Made by a program: the position numbers and the translations under genes. The notes beneath the pieces were generated by a model that saw only the letters and a program-made list of their open reading frames with translations, was not told where the DNA came from and searched no databases. Positions 17,266 to 25,364 of a DNA stretch of 64,000 nucleotides are shown here, in pieces (the stretch's first letter is position 1; each line of letters starts with the position of its first letter). The stretch lies in NCBI GenBank assembly GCA_037446555.1, contig JBBIIK010000005.1, forward strand, positions 62,001 through 126,000. The letters are read 5' to 3'. Origin of the DNA: JANWVO01 sp037446555. GTDB lineage: Bacteria > Acidobacteriota > Terriglobia > Bryobacterales > Bryobacteraceae.

Positions 17266-17790
17266 CTACCGACGCTTCGCGCGGCGGCAGACGGTGAGCG
17301 CGCCTTCCGGGTCGAGCGCCGCCGAGCCTTCGTCGATATGGAGGATCTTGCCGTCAGGTCCGATGACGAAGGTGGTGCGGTTGGCGATGCCGCTCTGCTC
17401 GTTGAGCACCCCGTAGGCGCGGGCCACCTCCCGGCGGGCGAAGTCGCTGGCCAGGGGGAAGCTGAGCTTGAGCACCTCCTGCGCCCAATAGCGCAACGAG
17501 GGCAGATTGTCCGTGCTGACGCCGATCACGGCGGCGCCCGTTTTTTCGAATTCCGCGATACCAGCCTGGTACGCCGTCATCTCCTTCGTTCAACCACCGG
17601 TGAAGGCGGCCGGGAAGAAGGCGACCACCACGGTTCTGCCGCGGAGTTCGGAAAGATGGAACTCTTTGCCGTCGGTGGCGCGCAGGCGGAAGTCAGGCGC
17701 CTCGTCGCCGGGCTTGAGGTGCGTCTTTGGCGGCGCCGTCTGCCCCAGGGCCAGCGCGGCAAGAAATGGGATGAGGATCCCAGCTCTCAT
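17266..17790 (-). CDS. Selenocysteine-containing peroxiredoxin (AhpC/TSA family) with in-frame UGA
   Basis: Peroxiredoxins reduce hydrogen peroxide and organic peroxides at a peroxidatic cysteine. This 174-residue protein has a signal peptide (residues 1-17), the AhpC/TSA opening GDEAPDFRLRATDG, and the active-site motif P-A-A-F-T-G-G-X. Position X (residue 67) is encoded by UGA at 17592-17590. The frame continues without further stops through TKEMTAYQAGIAEFEK, VIGVSTDNLPSLRYWAQ, FPLASDFA, GIANRTTFVIGPDG to the C-terminus. The UGA replaces exactly the cysteine of the family PxxxTxxC motif, and a SECIS-like hairpin follows. A tRNA-Sec gene lies in this window. The only cysteine left, residue 168, might act as resolving residue. 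A Cys-to-stop mutation is the alternative reading. The start has a GGGAGG ribosome site. Confidence 0.85.
17555..17574 (-). promoter_or_regulatory. Bacterial SECIS-like hairpin of the peroxiredoxin mRNA
   Basis: Downstream of the UGA the minus strand folds into a stem of 5 bp (TACCA/TGGTA) plus 3 bp (GCG/CGC), separated by one bulged U on the 3' side. The apical loop is GGC (17566-17564). The loop starts 23 nt after the UGA and begins with G. Both agree with the published bacterial SECIS rule of a G in the first two loop positions and a 16-37 nt spacing. Folding was done by eye. Confidence 0.65.
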
Positions 17791-17966
17791 GGAGCCTCCC
17801 CTGGCGGCGGCGCTTGACGGCCGCCGTCATGGGCATGAGCATACCACAACAACTTTCCCTGTGATCCGGCCTTCCCTTTCCGATATGAGCGGTGAGAGCC
17901 GCGCCTCGCGGGTTGGCCGCAGGGCGCCGCCAGGCGCGGCCGCCATCCGGAAGGATTGACGCGAGC

Positions 17967-18512
17967 ATGCAAGCGCAGAGTGTCTCTGCAAGGCAGGCGA
18001 AAACGGCCGAGGGCCGCCAGGGCAAGTATCTGGTGTTTCATCTCGGCCGCGAGGAGTTCGCCGTGGCGGTGCTGAAGGTGCGCGAGATCATGGGGCTGCA
18101 GGAAATTACGGAGGTGCCCCAGACGCCGCACTACGTGCGAGGAGTGATCAACCTGCGGGGCAAGGTGATCCCGGTGGTGGACCTGCGGCGGAAGTTCGCC
18201 ATGCCGGAGGCGGAGGCGACCTCGCGCACCTGCATCATCGTGCTTCAGGTGCGGCGCAGGAGCGGCGGCGCCGGTCCGCTGCTGATGGGCGTCATCGTGG
18301 ATGGCGTCAGCGAGGTGCTTACGATTCAGGAGCAGGAGGTCGAGGACACCCCGTCCTTCGGCGCGGACGTGAGCCTGCCCTATATCCTCGGCATGGCGAA
18401 GGTGAAGGGGAGGGTGAAGATCCTGCTCGACATCGACCAGGTGATGACGGCGCAGGAGCTCGGCGGGCTGGAGTTGCTGCCGCTCGGCGGCGAGCCGGCG
18501 GCGGAAGCCTGA
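17967..18512 (+). CDS. cheW: Chemotaxis coupling protein CheW
   Basis: CheW bridges chemoreceptors to the CheA kinase. The 181-residue protein has the CheW beta-barrel pattern: KYLVFHLGREEFAVAVLKVREIM, the receptor-contact loop TEVPQTPHYVRGVINLRGKV with conserved NLRG, IPVVDLRRKFAM, and VIVDGVSEVL. The start at 17967 is placed at the last ATG before the domain, with an aaggat ribosome-like site 12 bp upstream. It is the first gene of a same-strand chemotaxis cluster of eight genes. Confidence 0.92.
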   Translation: MQAQSVSARQAKTAEGRQGKYLVFHLGREEFAVAVLKVREIMGLQEITEVPQTPHYVRGVINLRGKVIPVVDLRRKFAMPEAEATSRTCIIVLQVRRRSGGAGPLLMGVIVDGVSEVLTIQEQEVEDTPSFGADVSLPYILGMAKVKGRVKILLDIDQVMTAQELGGLELLPLGGEPAAEA

Positions 18513-18567
18513 CGGCGCTGCGGCAGGCGAAGGATTCTGAAGTGCAAGGAGAGGAAGGGAACAAGCG

Positions 18568-20130
18568 ATGTCGTTTTCAAAGCGGAACTTGGGCAGCAAG
18601 ATTTATCTGAGCCTGGGGCTGACCGGCGGGTTCTTGCTGCTGGTGGGCGGCGTTTCGATCTTCAGCATCGCCAGCCTGCGCGCAATGCTGGAGAACTCCG
18701 CGCTGCGGGAGACGCGGAAGATCGAGCTGGCGACGCGGATCAGCGAGCAGGTGGCGCTCGGGCAGGCGGCGCTGCGCGGCGCGCTGCTGTCCAGCATGAC
18801 GGGCGATGCGGCGGGAGCGAGGAGCGCGCAAGACCAGATGGAGGCCGCCGGGCAGAAGCTGGGCGCGGCCCTCTCGGAGCTGCAGCCGCTGCTCGCCACC
18901 AGCGAAGGCCGCGAGGCTGCGTCGCGGATGCGCTCGGCGACGGAGGAGTGGAACCGCCAGTCGCGGGTCTTCGACGAGCACCTGACGGGGCAGCGCTACG
19001 ACGAGGCGACGAAGATGGAGTCCTCCGTCTTCCGGCCGTTGCTGGCGCAGATGCAGAAAGCGGCGTCGGACCTGGTGAGAATCCAGAACGCGCGGATGGA
19101 GGAGGGGGCGGCGGAGGCGGCCCGGAGGTCCCAGTGGACGACGTGGATCACGGTGCTGCTGTCGCTGCTGGGCGCGTCGGTGGCGGTGGCGGCGTTTCTG
19201 GTGATGAGAGGAGCGAACCGGAGCCTGCGCCGGATTGCGGCCGAGATCGCCGACGGCGCGCGGCAGGTGGCGGGCGCGGCGCAGCAGGTGTCGAGTTCGT
19301 CGCAGGCGCTGGCGCAAGGGTCGAGCGAGCAGGCGGCGTCGCTCGAGCAGACCTCGGCGTCGACCGAGGAGCTGAACTCGATGACGCAGAAGAACGCCGA
19401 GAACGCCTCGATGGCGGCGGGCGAGACGGAGAAGGCCGACCAGCTGCTGAAGGAGACCAATGAGAAGCTCGGGCAGATGATCGAGTCGATGAAGGAGATC
19501 AACGCCTCGAGCGAGAAGATCAGCCGCATCATCCGGGTGATTGACGAGATCGCTTTCCAGACGAACATCCTGGCCTTGAACGCGGCCGTGGAGGCGGCGC
19601 GCGCGGGCGAGGCGGGCATGGGCTTTGCGGTGGTGGCCGACGAGGTTCGCAACCTCGCGCAGCGCTGCGCGCAGGCGGCCAAGGACACCTCGGACCTGAT
19701 CGAGGAGTCGATCGTGCGCTCCAACGAGGGCAAGCTGCGGCTGGACGAGGTGGCGGCCTGCATCACGCGCGTGTTCGAGAACGCGTCGCGGATCCGGGTG
19801 CTGGCCAGCGAGGTGCACATGGGCAGCCAGGAGCAGGCGCGCGGCATCGAGCAGATCGCGCGCGCCGTGGCGCAGATGCAGCAGGTGACGCAATCGACGG
19901 CGGCCAGCGCCGAGGAGAGCGCATCGGCGGGCGAGGAGATGTCGGCGCAGGCGCAGCATCAGCAGGCGGCCGTGGAGCGGCTGCGCGAGCTGGTGGGCGC
20001 GGGCGACGACGACGAGCGGCCGCACGCTCCGGCGCGCCCGCTGGCGGCGGCGCCGGCGGCGAGGCCTGCGGGGGCGAAGACGGCAGCGCGGATGGAGATC
20101 CCGCTCGAGGACGGATTCCGCGACTTCTGA
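18568..20130 (+). CDS. Methyl-accepting chemotaxis protein with little or no HAMP domain
   Basis: The 520-residue receptor has TM1 at about residues 11-33, a helical periplasmic domain of about 155 residues (four-helix-bundle type), and TM2 at about 191-213. The long cytoplasmic coiled coil follows almost at once, without a full-length HAMP module. The trimer-contact tip reads EIAFQTNILALNAAVEAARA with GEAGMGFAVVADEVRNLAQR. Glutamate/glutamine pairs around ASLEQTSASTEELN are probable methylation sites. The C-terminus ends in EIPLEDGFRDF, possibly a tether or docking tail. It has an aggagag-type ribosome site and lies between cheW and cheA, so it is the likely dedicated receptor. Confidence 0.92.
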   Translation: MSFSKRNLGSKIYLSLGLTGGFLLLVGGVSIFSIASLRAMLENSALRETRKIELATRISEQVALGQAALRGALLSSMTGDAAGARSAQDQMEAAGQKLGAALSELQPLLATSEGREAASRMRSATEEWNRQSRVFDEHLTGQRYDEATKMESSVFRPLLAQMQKAASDLVRIQNARMEEGAAEAARRSQWTTWITVLLSLLGASVAVAAFLVMRGANRSLRRIAAEIADGARQVAGAAQQVSSSSQALAQGSSEQAASLEQTSASTEELNSMTQKNAENASMAAGETEKADQLLKETNEKLGQMIESMKEINASSEKISRIIRVIDEIAFQTNILALNAAVEAARAGEAGMGFAVVADEVRNLAQRCAQAAKDTSDLIEESIVRSNEGKLRLDEVAACITRVFENASRIRVLASEVHMGSQEQARGIEQIARAVAQMQQVTQSTAASAEESASAGEEMSAQAQHQQAAVERLRELVGAGDDDERPHAPARPLAAAPAARPAGAKTAARMEIPLEDGFRDF

Positions 20131-20172
20131 GGCGGCGCCCTGGCGCGAGAAGGCGGGACGGAGAGGACTCGC

Positions 20173-22014
20173 ATGTCGCAGGAGAAGCTGAATGGCGGGG
20201 CCGGGCCGGCGGGCGAGCCGGCCCGGCCGCAGACGGAGGGCGCGCCGCCTCTGGATGCAGCCGAGGGGCTGCGGGCTCTGGCGGAAAGCATGGAATCGGC
20301 CGCGGCGTCCAATCCGCTGGCGGCCGATCCCGAGCTGGTGCAGGACTTCCTGGTGGAGGCGCGCGAGCATCTGTCGAAGATCGAGGCCTGCCTGCTCGAG
20401 ATCGAGCAGGGCGTGCACACGCAGGAGACGCTGCACGCGGCGTTCCGCAGCTTCCACACGATCAAGGGGCTGGCCGGGTTCCTGGACTACGCGGTGATGC
20501 AGCGCGTGGCGCACGAGACCGAGACGCTGCTGGATCTGGCGCGGAACGGAAAGCTGGTGATGCGGCCGGCGGCGGTGGACGTGGTGCTGGCGGCGGGCGA
20601 TTACCTGCGCTCCTGGCTGGATGCGATCGAGGCCGCGGCGGCGGGGCGGGCTGCCGCGGTGCCGCCGGATCCGGAGCCGTTGCTCGAGCGCGTGCGGGTG
20701 GCGGCGCAGGGCGGCGAGGCGGAGGCGGAGATTCCGCTGGAGGACGGGCGTGCGGAGGCTGGCCAGGCGGGGCTGCCGCAGCCGGCGGAGGCGGGCGCGG
20801 GGCGCGAGCGCGGCGAGGCGGCCGGGCGCGGCGGCGGCGACGCGGCGCTCGTGAAGGTGGACACGGCGAAGCTCGAATATCTGGTCGACATGGTGGGCGA
20901 GCTGGTGATCGCGCAGACGATGCTCAGGCACAATCCGGAGTTCGCGCAGGTGAAGTCGCCCCGGCTCCAGCGCGACATCGCCCATTTGACGCGCGTGACC
21001 GGAGAAGTGCAGAAGACGGCGATGGCGATGCGCATGGTGCCGGTGGGGCAGCTGTTCCGGCGCATGACGCGGCTGGTGCGCGACCTGGCGAGGAAGTCGG
21101 GCAAGCTGGCCGAGCTGGAGCTGCACGGCGAGGACGTGGAACTGGACCGCACGATCGTGGAGGAGCTGCACGATCCGCTGGTGCACATGCTGCGCAACAG
21201 CATGGATCACGGGCTGGAGCCGCCGGCCGAGCGCGAGGCCAAGGGCAAGCCGGCGGCGGGGCGGATCCGGCTGGCGGCGTCGCACCAAGCGGGGATGATC
21301 GTGATCGAGATCAGCGACGACGGCCGGGGACTGAACCGCGAGCGGATCTTCCGCAAGGCGGTGGAGCGCGGGCTGGTGGCGCCGGACGCCAAGCTGGGCG
21401 ACCACGAGGTGTTCCATCTGATCTTCGAACCCGGGTTTTCAACTGCGGAGCAGGTCACCGACGTCAGCGGCCGCGGCGTGGGGATGGACGTGGTGCGGAA
21501 GCACATCAACAAGCTGCGCGGGCGGATCGAGATCGTGAGCACGAGCGGTGCCGGGACGACGTTCCTGCTGAAGGTTCCGCTCACTCTGGCCATCATCGAC
21601 GGGCTGATCGTTTCAGTGGGCGGGGAGCGGTTTATCGTGCCGATCTTCGCCGTGCGGGAGATGTTCAAGGCGTCGCCCGAGCAGGTGTTCACGGTGGAGG
21701 GCAAGGGGGAGATGGCGATGGTGCGCGGGCGGCTCCTGCCGGTGGTGCGGCTGGCGTCGAGGCTGGGCATCGAAGCGCGGAGCGAGAATCCCTGCGAGGG
21801 GCTGATGATTGTGGGCGAGAGCGGCAGCCGGGTGTTCTGCCTGCTGGTGGACGAGCTGGTGGGCAAGCAGGAGGTGGTGATCAAGAGCCTGGGCCCGGCG
21901 TTCCGCGATTCGAAGGGGCTGGCGGGCGGGGCGATCCTGGGCGACGGCAAGGTGGGGCTGATCCTGGACCTGGCGTCGATCGCCGGAGAGGCGGGGGCGG
22001 TGGTGCGGGGCTGA
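20173..22014 (+). CDS. cheA: Chemotaxis histidine kinase CheA
   Basis: The 613-residue kinase autophosphorylates a histidine and passes the phosphate to CheY and CheB. The order is an Hpt (P1) domain with phospho-accepting His95 in FRSFHTIKGLAGF, and a long low-complexity linker (about 150-230). No recognisable P2 CheY-binding domain is seen. P3 dimerisation helices follow (LEYLVDMVGELVIAQTML), then a P4 ATPase with LVHMLRNSMDHGLEPP, DDGRGLNRERI and GRGVGMDVV. A P5 CheW-like domain begins at FIVPIFAVREMF. The linker contains EIPLEDG (186-192), identical to part of the receptor tail. A gagagga ribosome site precedes ATG 20173. Confidence 0.95.
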   Translation: MSQEKLNGGAGPAGEPARPQTEGAPPLDAAEGLRALAESMESAAASNPLAADPELVQDFLVEAREHLSKIEACLLEIEQGVHTQETLHAAFRSFHTIKGLAGFLDYAVMQRVAHETETLLDLARNGKLVMRPAAVDVVLAAGDYLRSWLDAIEAAAAGRAAAVPPDPEPLLERVRVAAQGGEAEAEIPLEDGRAEAGQAGLPQPAEAGAGRERGEAAGRGGGDAALVKVDTAKLEYLVDMVGELVIAQTMLRHNPEFAQVKSPRLQRDIAHLTRVTGEVQKTAMAMRMVPVGQLFRRMTRLVRDLARKSGKLAELELHGEDVELDRTIVEELHDPLVHMLRNSMDHGLEPPAEREAKGKPAAGRIRLAASHQAGMIVIEISDDGRGLNRERIFRKAVERGLVAPDAKLGDHEVFHLIFEPGFSTAEQVTDVSGRGVGMDVVRKHINKLRGRIEIVSTSGAGTTFLLKVPLTLAIIDGLIVSVGGERFIVPIFAVREMFKASPEQVFTVEGKGEMAMVRGRLLPVVRLASRLGIEARSENPCEGLMIVGESGSRVFCLLVDELVGKQEVVIKSLGPAFRDSKGLAGGAILGDGKVGLILDLASIAGEAGAVVRG

Positions 22015-22033
22015 AGGGAAGGGGGTCTGGGAG

Positions 22034-22882
22034 ATGCCGACAGAGGGGCTGACGGAGAGGGAGTTCCGCGAGATCCGCGAGCTGGCCTACCGGATCTTCG
22101 GGCTGGATCTGAAGCCCGGCAAGGAGGCGCTGGTGAATGCGCGCCTGGCGCGGCGCGTGCAGGAGATGGGGCTGGGCAGCCTTGCGGAGTATGTGGAGGC
22201 GGTGAAGCGCGACCGCACGGGGGAGGAGCTGGAGCGGTTGATCAACGCGCTGACGACGAACCATACGAGTTTTCTGCGCGAGCCGCAGCACTTCGCGCTG
22301 CTGCGCGAGGCGGTGCTGCCGCCGCTGGCCGAGGGCGGCGCGGTGCGCAGCTGGAGCGCGGGCTGCTCGACGGGCGAGGAGCCGTACACGATCCTGTTCA
22401 CGGCAGCCGAAGCGCTGCCGCCGGAGCGCCTGGCGCGCCTGGAGCTGCTGGCGACCGACATTTCGACGCGGGTGCTCGAAAGGGCGCGCTCGGGGATCTA
22501 TCCGCAGGAGCGCCTGCAGGGGCTGCCGCCGGGGTGGGCGCAGCGGTTTTTCCAGAAGGGCGAGGGCCGCTGGGAGGGCATGGTGCGCGTGAAGCCGGAA
22601 TGGCGGGCGCGGATCGAGTTCCGGCGGCTGAATCTCATGGAGGATTTCTCGCACCTGCCACGGTTCCATGTGATCTTCTGCCGCAATGTGATGATCTACT
22701 TCGACAAGCCGACGCAGGAGCGGCTGGTGCAGCGCTTCGCGGAGCGGCTGGAGCCGGGCGGGTGGTTCCTGATCGGGCACAGCGAGGGGCTGATGGGGAT
22801 CCGGCACGAGCTGGAATATGTGAAGCCGGCCGTGTACCGCAAGCGCGCGGGCGCGGCTCGCAGGCAGGGGAGGGGCGATTGA
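22034..22882 (+). CDS. cheR: Chemotaxis protein methyltransferase CheR
   Basis: CheR methylates glutamates of chemoreceptors with S-adenosylmethionine. The 282-residue protein has the N-terminal helical domain (FREIRELAYRIFGLDLKPGK, LINALTTNHTSFLREPQHF) and the catalytic Rossmann domain with SAGCSTGEEPYTI, LLATDISTRVLERAR, and FHVIFCRNVMIYFDKPTQ. There is no C-terminal TPR extension. It lies 19 bp after cheA, and its stop overlaps the TTG start of cheD. Confidence 0.95.
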   Translation: MPTEGLTEREFREIRELAYRIFGLDLKPGKEALVNARLARRVQEMGLGSLAEYVEAVKRDRTGEELERLINALTTNHTSFLREPQHFALLREAVLPPLAEGGAVRSWSAGCSTGEEPYTILFTAAEALPPERLARLELLATDISTRVLERARSGIYPQERLQGLPPGWAQRFFQKGEGRWEGMVRVKPEWRARIEFRRLNLMEDFSHLPRFHVIFCRNVMIYFDKPTQERLVQRFAERLEPGGWFLIGHSEGLMGIRHELEYVKPAVYRKRAGAARRQGRGD

Positions 22883-23415
22883 AGGCCGTGGTCGTGGGAA
22901 TCGGAGACTGCAAGGTGACGGCGGAGCCCGTTGAGATGGTGACCTTCGCGCTGGGCTCCTGCATCGCGGTGGTCATCTGGGACCCGGTGCCGCGCGTGGG
23001 AGGGATGCTGCACTTCATGCTGCCGGACAGCGAGGTGGACCGCGAGACGCAGGGCCGCGCCAATCCGTTCCGCTATGCGGACACGGGCACGCCGCTGCTG
23101 TTCCGGCGGGCCTACGAGTTCGGCGCGGACAAGCGGCGGCTGAAGGTGCGCCTGGCGGGCGGAGCCAACGTGGTGGACTCCGGCGGAGTGTTCAACATCG
23201 GCAGGAGGAACCACGCGGCGGTGCGGAAGATTCTGTGGAGGGCGGGAGTGCTGGTGCACGGAGAGGACGTGGGGGGGACGGTGTCGCGGACGGTGCGCCT
23301 GGATGTGGCCACGGGCCGCTGCACGGTGCACGAGCCGTCGGGGGCGGCCAGGGAGTTGCGGGCCGGAGCGGCAGTGCCGGCGCCGGCGGGAGGAACCGAA
23401 TGCCGAGTCGCCTGA
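22879..23415 (+). CDS. cheD: Receptor glutamine deamidase CheD
   Basis: CheD deamidates glutamine side chains of receptors and in some bacteria is controlled by CheC. The 178-residue protein shows the catalytic cysteine in FALGSCIAVVIWD, the histidine in GGMLHFMLP, and the conserved ANPFRYADTG and VRLAGGANV segments with NIGRRNHAAVRKIL. The TTG start at 22879 overlaps the cheR stop (TTGA) and follows a GGGGAGGGG ribosome site; GTG 22888 is an alternative. The last 16 bp overlap the start of the cheY gene. Confidence 0.9.
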   Translation: MKAVVVGIGDCKVTAEPVEMVTFALGSCIAVVIWDPVPRVGGMLHFMLPDSEVDRETQGRANPFRYADTGTPLLFRRAYEFGADKRRLKVRLAGGANVVDSGGVFNIGRRNHAAVRKILWRAGVLVHGEDVGGTVSRTVRLDVATGRCTVHEPSGAARELRAGAAVPAPAGGTECRVA

Positions 23416-23813
23416 TGATAGTGGACGATTCGCCCGTGATGCGGGCGTTTGTGAAGCGGACCATCGCGCTGTCGGGGATCGAGACGTCGGAGATCCTGGA
23501 GGCGTCCAACGGCCGCGAGGCGCTGGAGAAGCTGCGCGTGTGCGCGGCGGCGCCGGCGGTGGATCTGATCCTGACCGACATCAACATGCCGGTGATGGAC
23601 GGCGAGCAGCTGATCGGCGAACTGAAGGCCGATCCGGCGCTGCAAGCGATCCCGGTGGTGGTCGTCAGCACGGATTCCACCGAGAACCGCGTCGGCGCGC
23701 TGCTGCGGCTGGGTGCAAGCGACTATGTGCGGAAGCCGTTCCCACCGGAGCGGCTGAGCGAGGTGCTCGGTGGCCTGTTGCCCGGCGCGGGCCCGCGCGA
23801 GGAGGAGTTCTAG
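23400..23813 (+). CDS. cheY: CheY-like response regulator
   Basis: This single-domain receiver of 137 residues has the acid pair in MIVDDSPVMR, the phospho-acceptor aspartate in LILTDINMPVMDG, the switch threonine-region VVVVSTDSTE and the conserved lysine in YVRKPFPPE. Without an output domain it most likely carries the signal from CheA to a motor switch (flagellar or pilus). It overlaps the end of cheD by 16 bp, so the two are translated together. The ribosome site is ggcgggagga. Confidence 0.9.
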   Translation: MPSRLMIVDDSPVMRAFVKRTIALSGIETSEILEASNGREALEKLRVCAAAPAVDLILTDINMPVMDGEQLIGELKADPALQAIPVVVVSTDSTENRVGALLRLGASDYVRKPFPPERLSEVLGGLLPGAGPREEEF

Positions 23814-23815
23814 TC

Positions 23816-24277
23816 ATGCAGGGAGAGAAGCTGGAACGGGCGCAAGTCAGGAAGGCGCTGGAAGAGGCCGTGCTGGAGGTCCTGGAGACGATGTGCTTCG
23901 AGTTTCCGGTGGCGGAGGCGGAAGAAGGGGAGGCGCCGGAGGAGGATGCCGTCCACGCGTCGGCGCGGTTTGACGGGAGCCTGAAGGGGACGCTTCACGT
24001 GGCTCTGGAAGAGGAGGCACCGCGAAGGCTGGCGGCCGCATTCCTGGGGCTGGCGGAAGATGAAGTGGGCGAGCGCGAGACGATGCAAATGGCATCCGAG
24101 CTGGCCAACATGCTGTGCGGGGCGACGATGAGCCGCCTGGAGCCGCACGGGCGGCTGCGAATCGCGACTCCCGAGGCGTCGCGCCGCGGGGCGGCATGCG
24201 AGAGCGCCTGCTGGCTGCGATTCCCGCTGGAGGCGGGCCATGTGGCAGTGAGCGTGTGTTTCGAGGAGGAGGTATGA
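23816..24277 (+). CDS. cheX: CheX/CheC-like chemotaxis phosphatase
   Basis: The 153-residue protein fits the CheC/CheX/FliY fold: a beta-rich start with SARFDGSLKGTLHVALEEE, then an alpha segment with ELANMLCGATMSRLEPHG. In that segment the glutamate and asparagine three residues apart form the ExxN motif that these phosphatases use to hydrolyse phospho-CheY. Only one such motif is seen, which favours CheX over CheC. It could terminate the CheY signal and, if CheC-like, partner CheD two genes upstream. Its stop overlaps the cheB start (ATGA). Confidence 0.8.
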   Translation: MQGEKLERAQVRKALEEAVLEVLETMCFEFPVAEAEEGEAPEEDAVHASARFDGSLKGTLHVALEEEAPRRLAAAFLGLAEDEVGERETMQMASELANMLCGATMSRLEPHGRLRIATPEASRRGAACESACWLRFPLEAGHVAVSVCFEEEV

Positions 24278-25347
24278 CGGCATCGAAGAAGATCCGCGTC
24301 CTGGTCGTGGACGATTCCGCCATCGTGCGGAAGGTGCTGACCGACGTGCTGAACCACCAGCCGGACATCGAGGTGGCGGGAACTGCGCCGGACGCGTTCG
24401 TGGCGCGGGACAAGATCGTCGCCCTGCGGCCGGATGTGATCACGCTCGACGTGGAGATGCCGCGCATGGACGGGCTGACGTTCCTCGAGAAGTTGATGCG
24501 GCACTACCCGCTGCCGGTGATCGTGGTCAGCTCGCTAACGCAGAACTCGACGCGCGCGGCACTGGAGGCTCTGAACCGCGGCGCGGTGGACGTGCTGGCC
24601 AAGCCGGGCGGCCCCTATTCGGTGGCCGACCTGAAGGACGACCTGCCGCAGCGCGTTCGCGCAGCCGCGGCAGCCAAGCTGCGGACGCACCAACCGGCGC
24701 CCGCGCCCCGACCTGCGCCTCCGGCGCCCGCGGCCGCCACTCAAACACGCAACGGCAGCGCGCCGCACCACCTGATCGCCATCGGCGCCTCCACGGGGGG
24801 GACGGTCGCCATCGAGCGCGTGCTGGCGGCCTTGCCCCCCGCGATGCCGCCCATCGTCATCACGCAGCACATTCCGCCCGGCTTCTCCACAACATTCGCG
24901 CAGCGCCTGAACAAGGTCTGCGCGCTGGAGGTGAAGGAAGCCGAAGGCGGCGAGCCGCTCGCCAACGGCATGGCGGTGGTTGCGCCCGGAAACCGCCACA
25001 TGGAGATTGAACGCATCCCCGGCGGCGGATGGCGCACGCGGCTGCATGACGGGCCGAAGGTCTGCTATCAGCGGCCCTCGGTGGACGTGCTCTTCCGCAG
25101 CGTCGCCCGCGAGGCGGGCGGCAGCGCCACGGGAGTCCTGCTGACCGGCATGGGTGCCGACGGCGCCGACGGGTTGCTCGAAATGCGGCGCGCAGGCGCC
25201 GAGACGATCGCCCAGAACGAAGAGACCTGCGTGGTGTTCGGCATGCCGCGCGAGGCGATCCGCATGGGCGCCGCGCAACACGTGCTGCCGCTCGACGAAA
25301 TCGCCCCCGCGTTGATGAAACGCTTCGCAGCGCCGGTGGCCGTGTGA
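24274..25347 (+). CDS. cheB: Chemotaxis methylesterase CheB
   Basis: CheB removes receptor methyl groups when phosphorylated. The 357-residue protein has a receiver domain (VLVVDDSAIVRKVL, phospho-site TLDVEMPRMDG, VSSLTQNSTRAALEAL) and a proline-alanine linker (about 130-160). The methylesterase domain has the catalytic serine in AIGASTGGTVAIE, histidine in TQHIPPGFSTTFA and aspartate in LTGMGADGADG. It is the last gene of the operon, with an aggaggt ribosome site inside the end of cheX. Confidence 0.95.
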   Translation: MTASKKIRVLVVDDSAIVRKVLTDVLNHQPDIEVAGTAPDAFVARDKIVALRPDVITLDVEMPRMDGLTFLEKLMRHYPLPVIVVSSLTQNSTRAALEALNRGAVDVLAKPGGPYSVADLKDDLPQRVRAAAAAKLRTHQPAPAPRPAPPAPAAATQTRNGSAPHHLIAIGASTGGTVAIERVLAALPPAMPPIVITQHIPPGFSTTFAQRLNKVCALEVKEAEGGEPLANGMAVVAPGNRHMEIERIPGGGWRTRLHDGPKVCYQRPSVDVLFRSVAREAGGSATGVLLTGMGADGADGLLEMRRAGAETIAQNEETCVVFGMPREAIRMGAAQHVLPLDEIAPALMKRFAAPVAV

Positions 25348-25364
25348 CGCGGCCGGCAGACGGA

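Noticed and set aside
18577..21417. 946-residue minus-strand ORF across the chemotaxis genes
   Set aside because: Arginine-, histidine- and leucine-rich antisense of mcp and cheA; no domain or signal.
22534..22878. Upstream extension of the cheD frame inside cheR
   Set aside because: The sequence is the shadow of cheR; the TTGA overlap and ribosome site mark the real cheD start.
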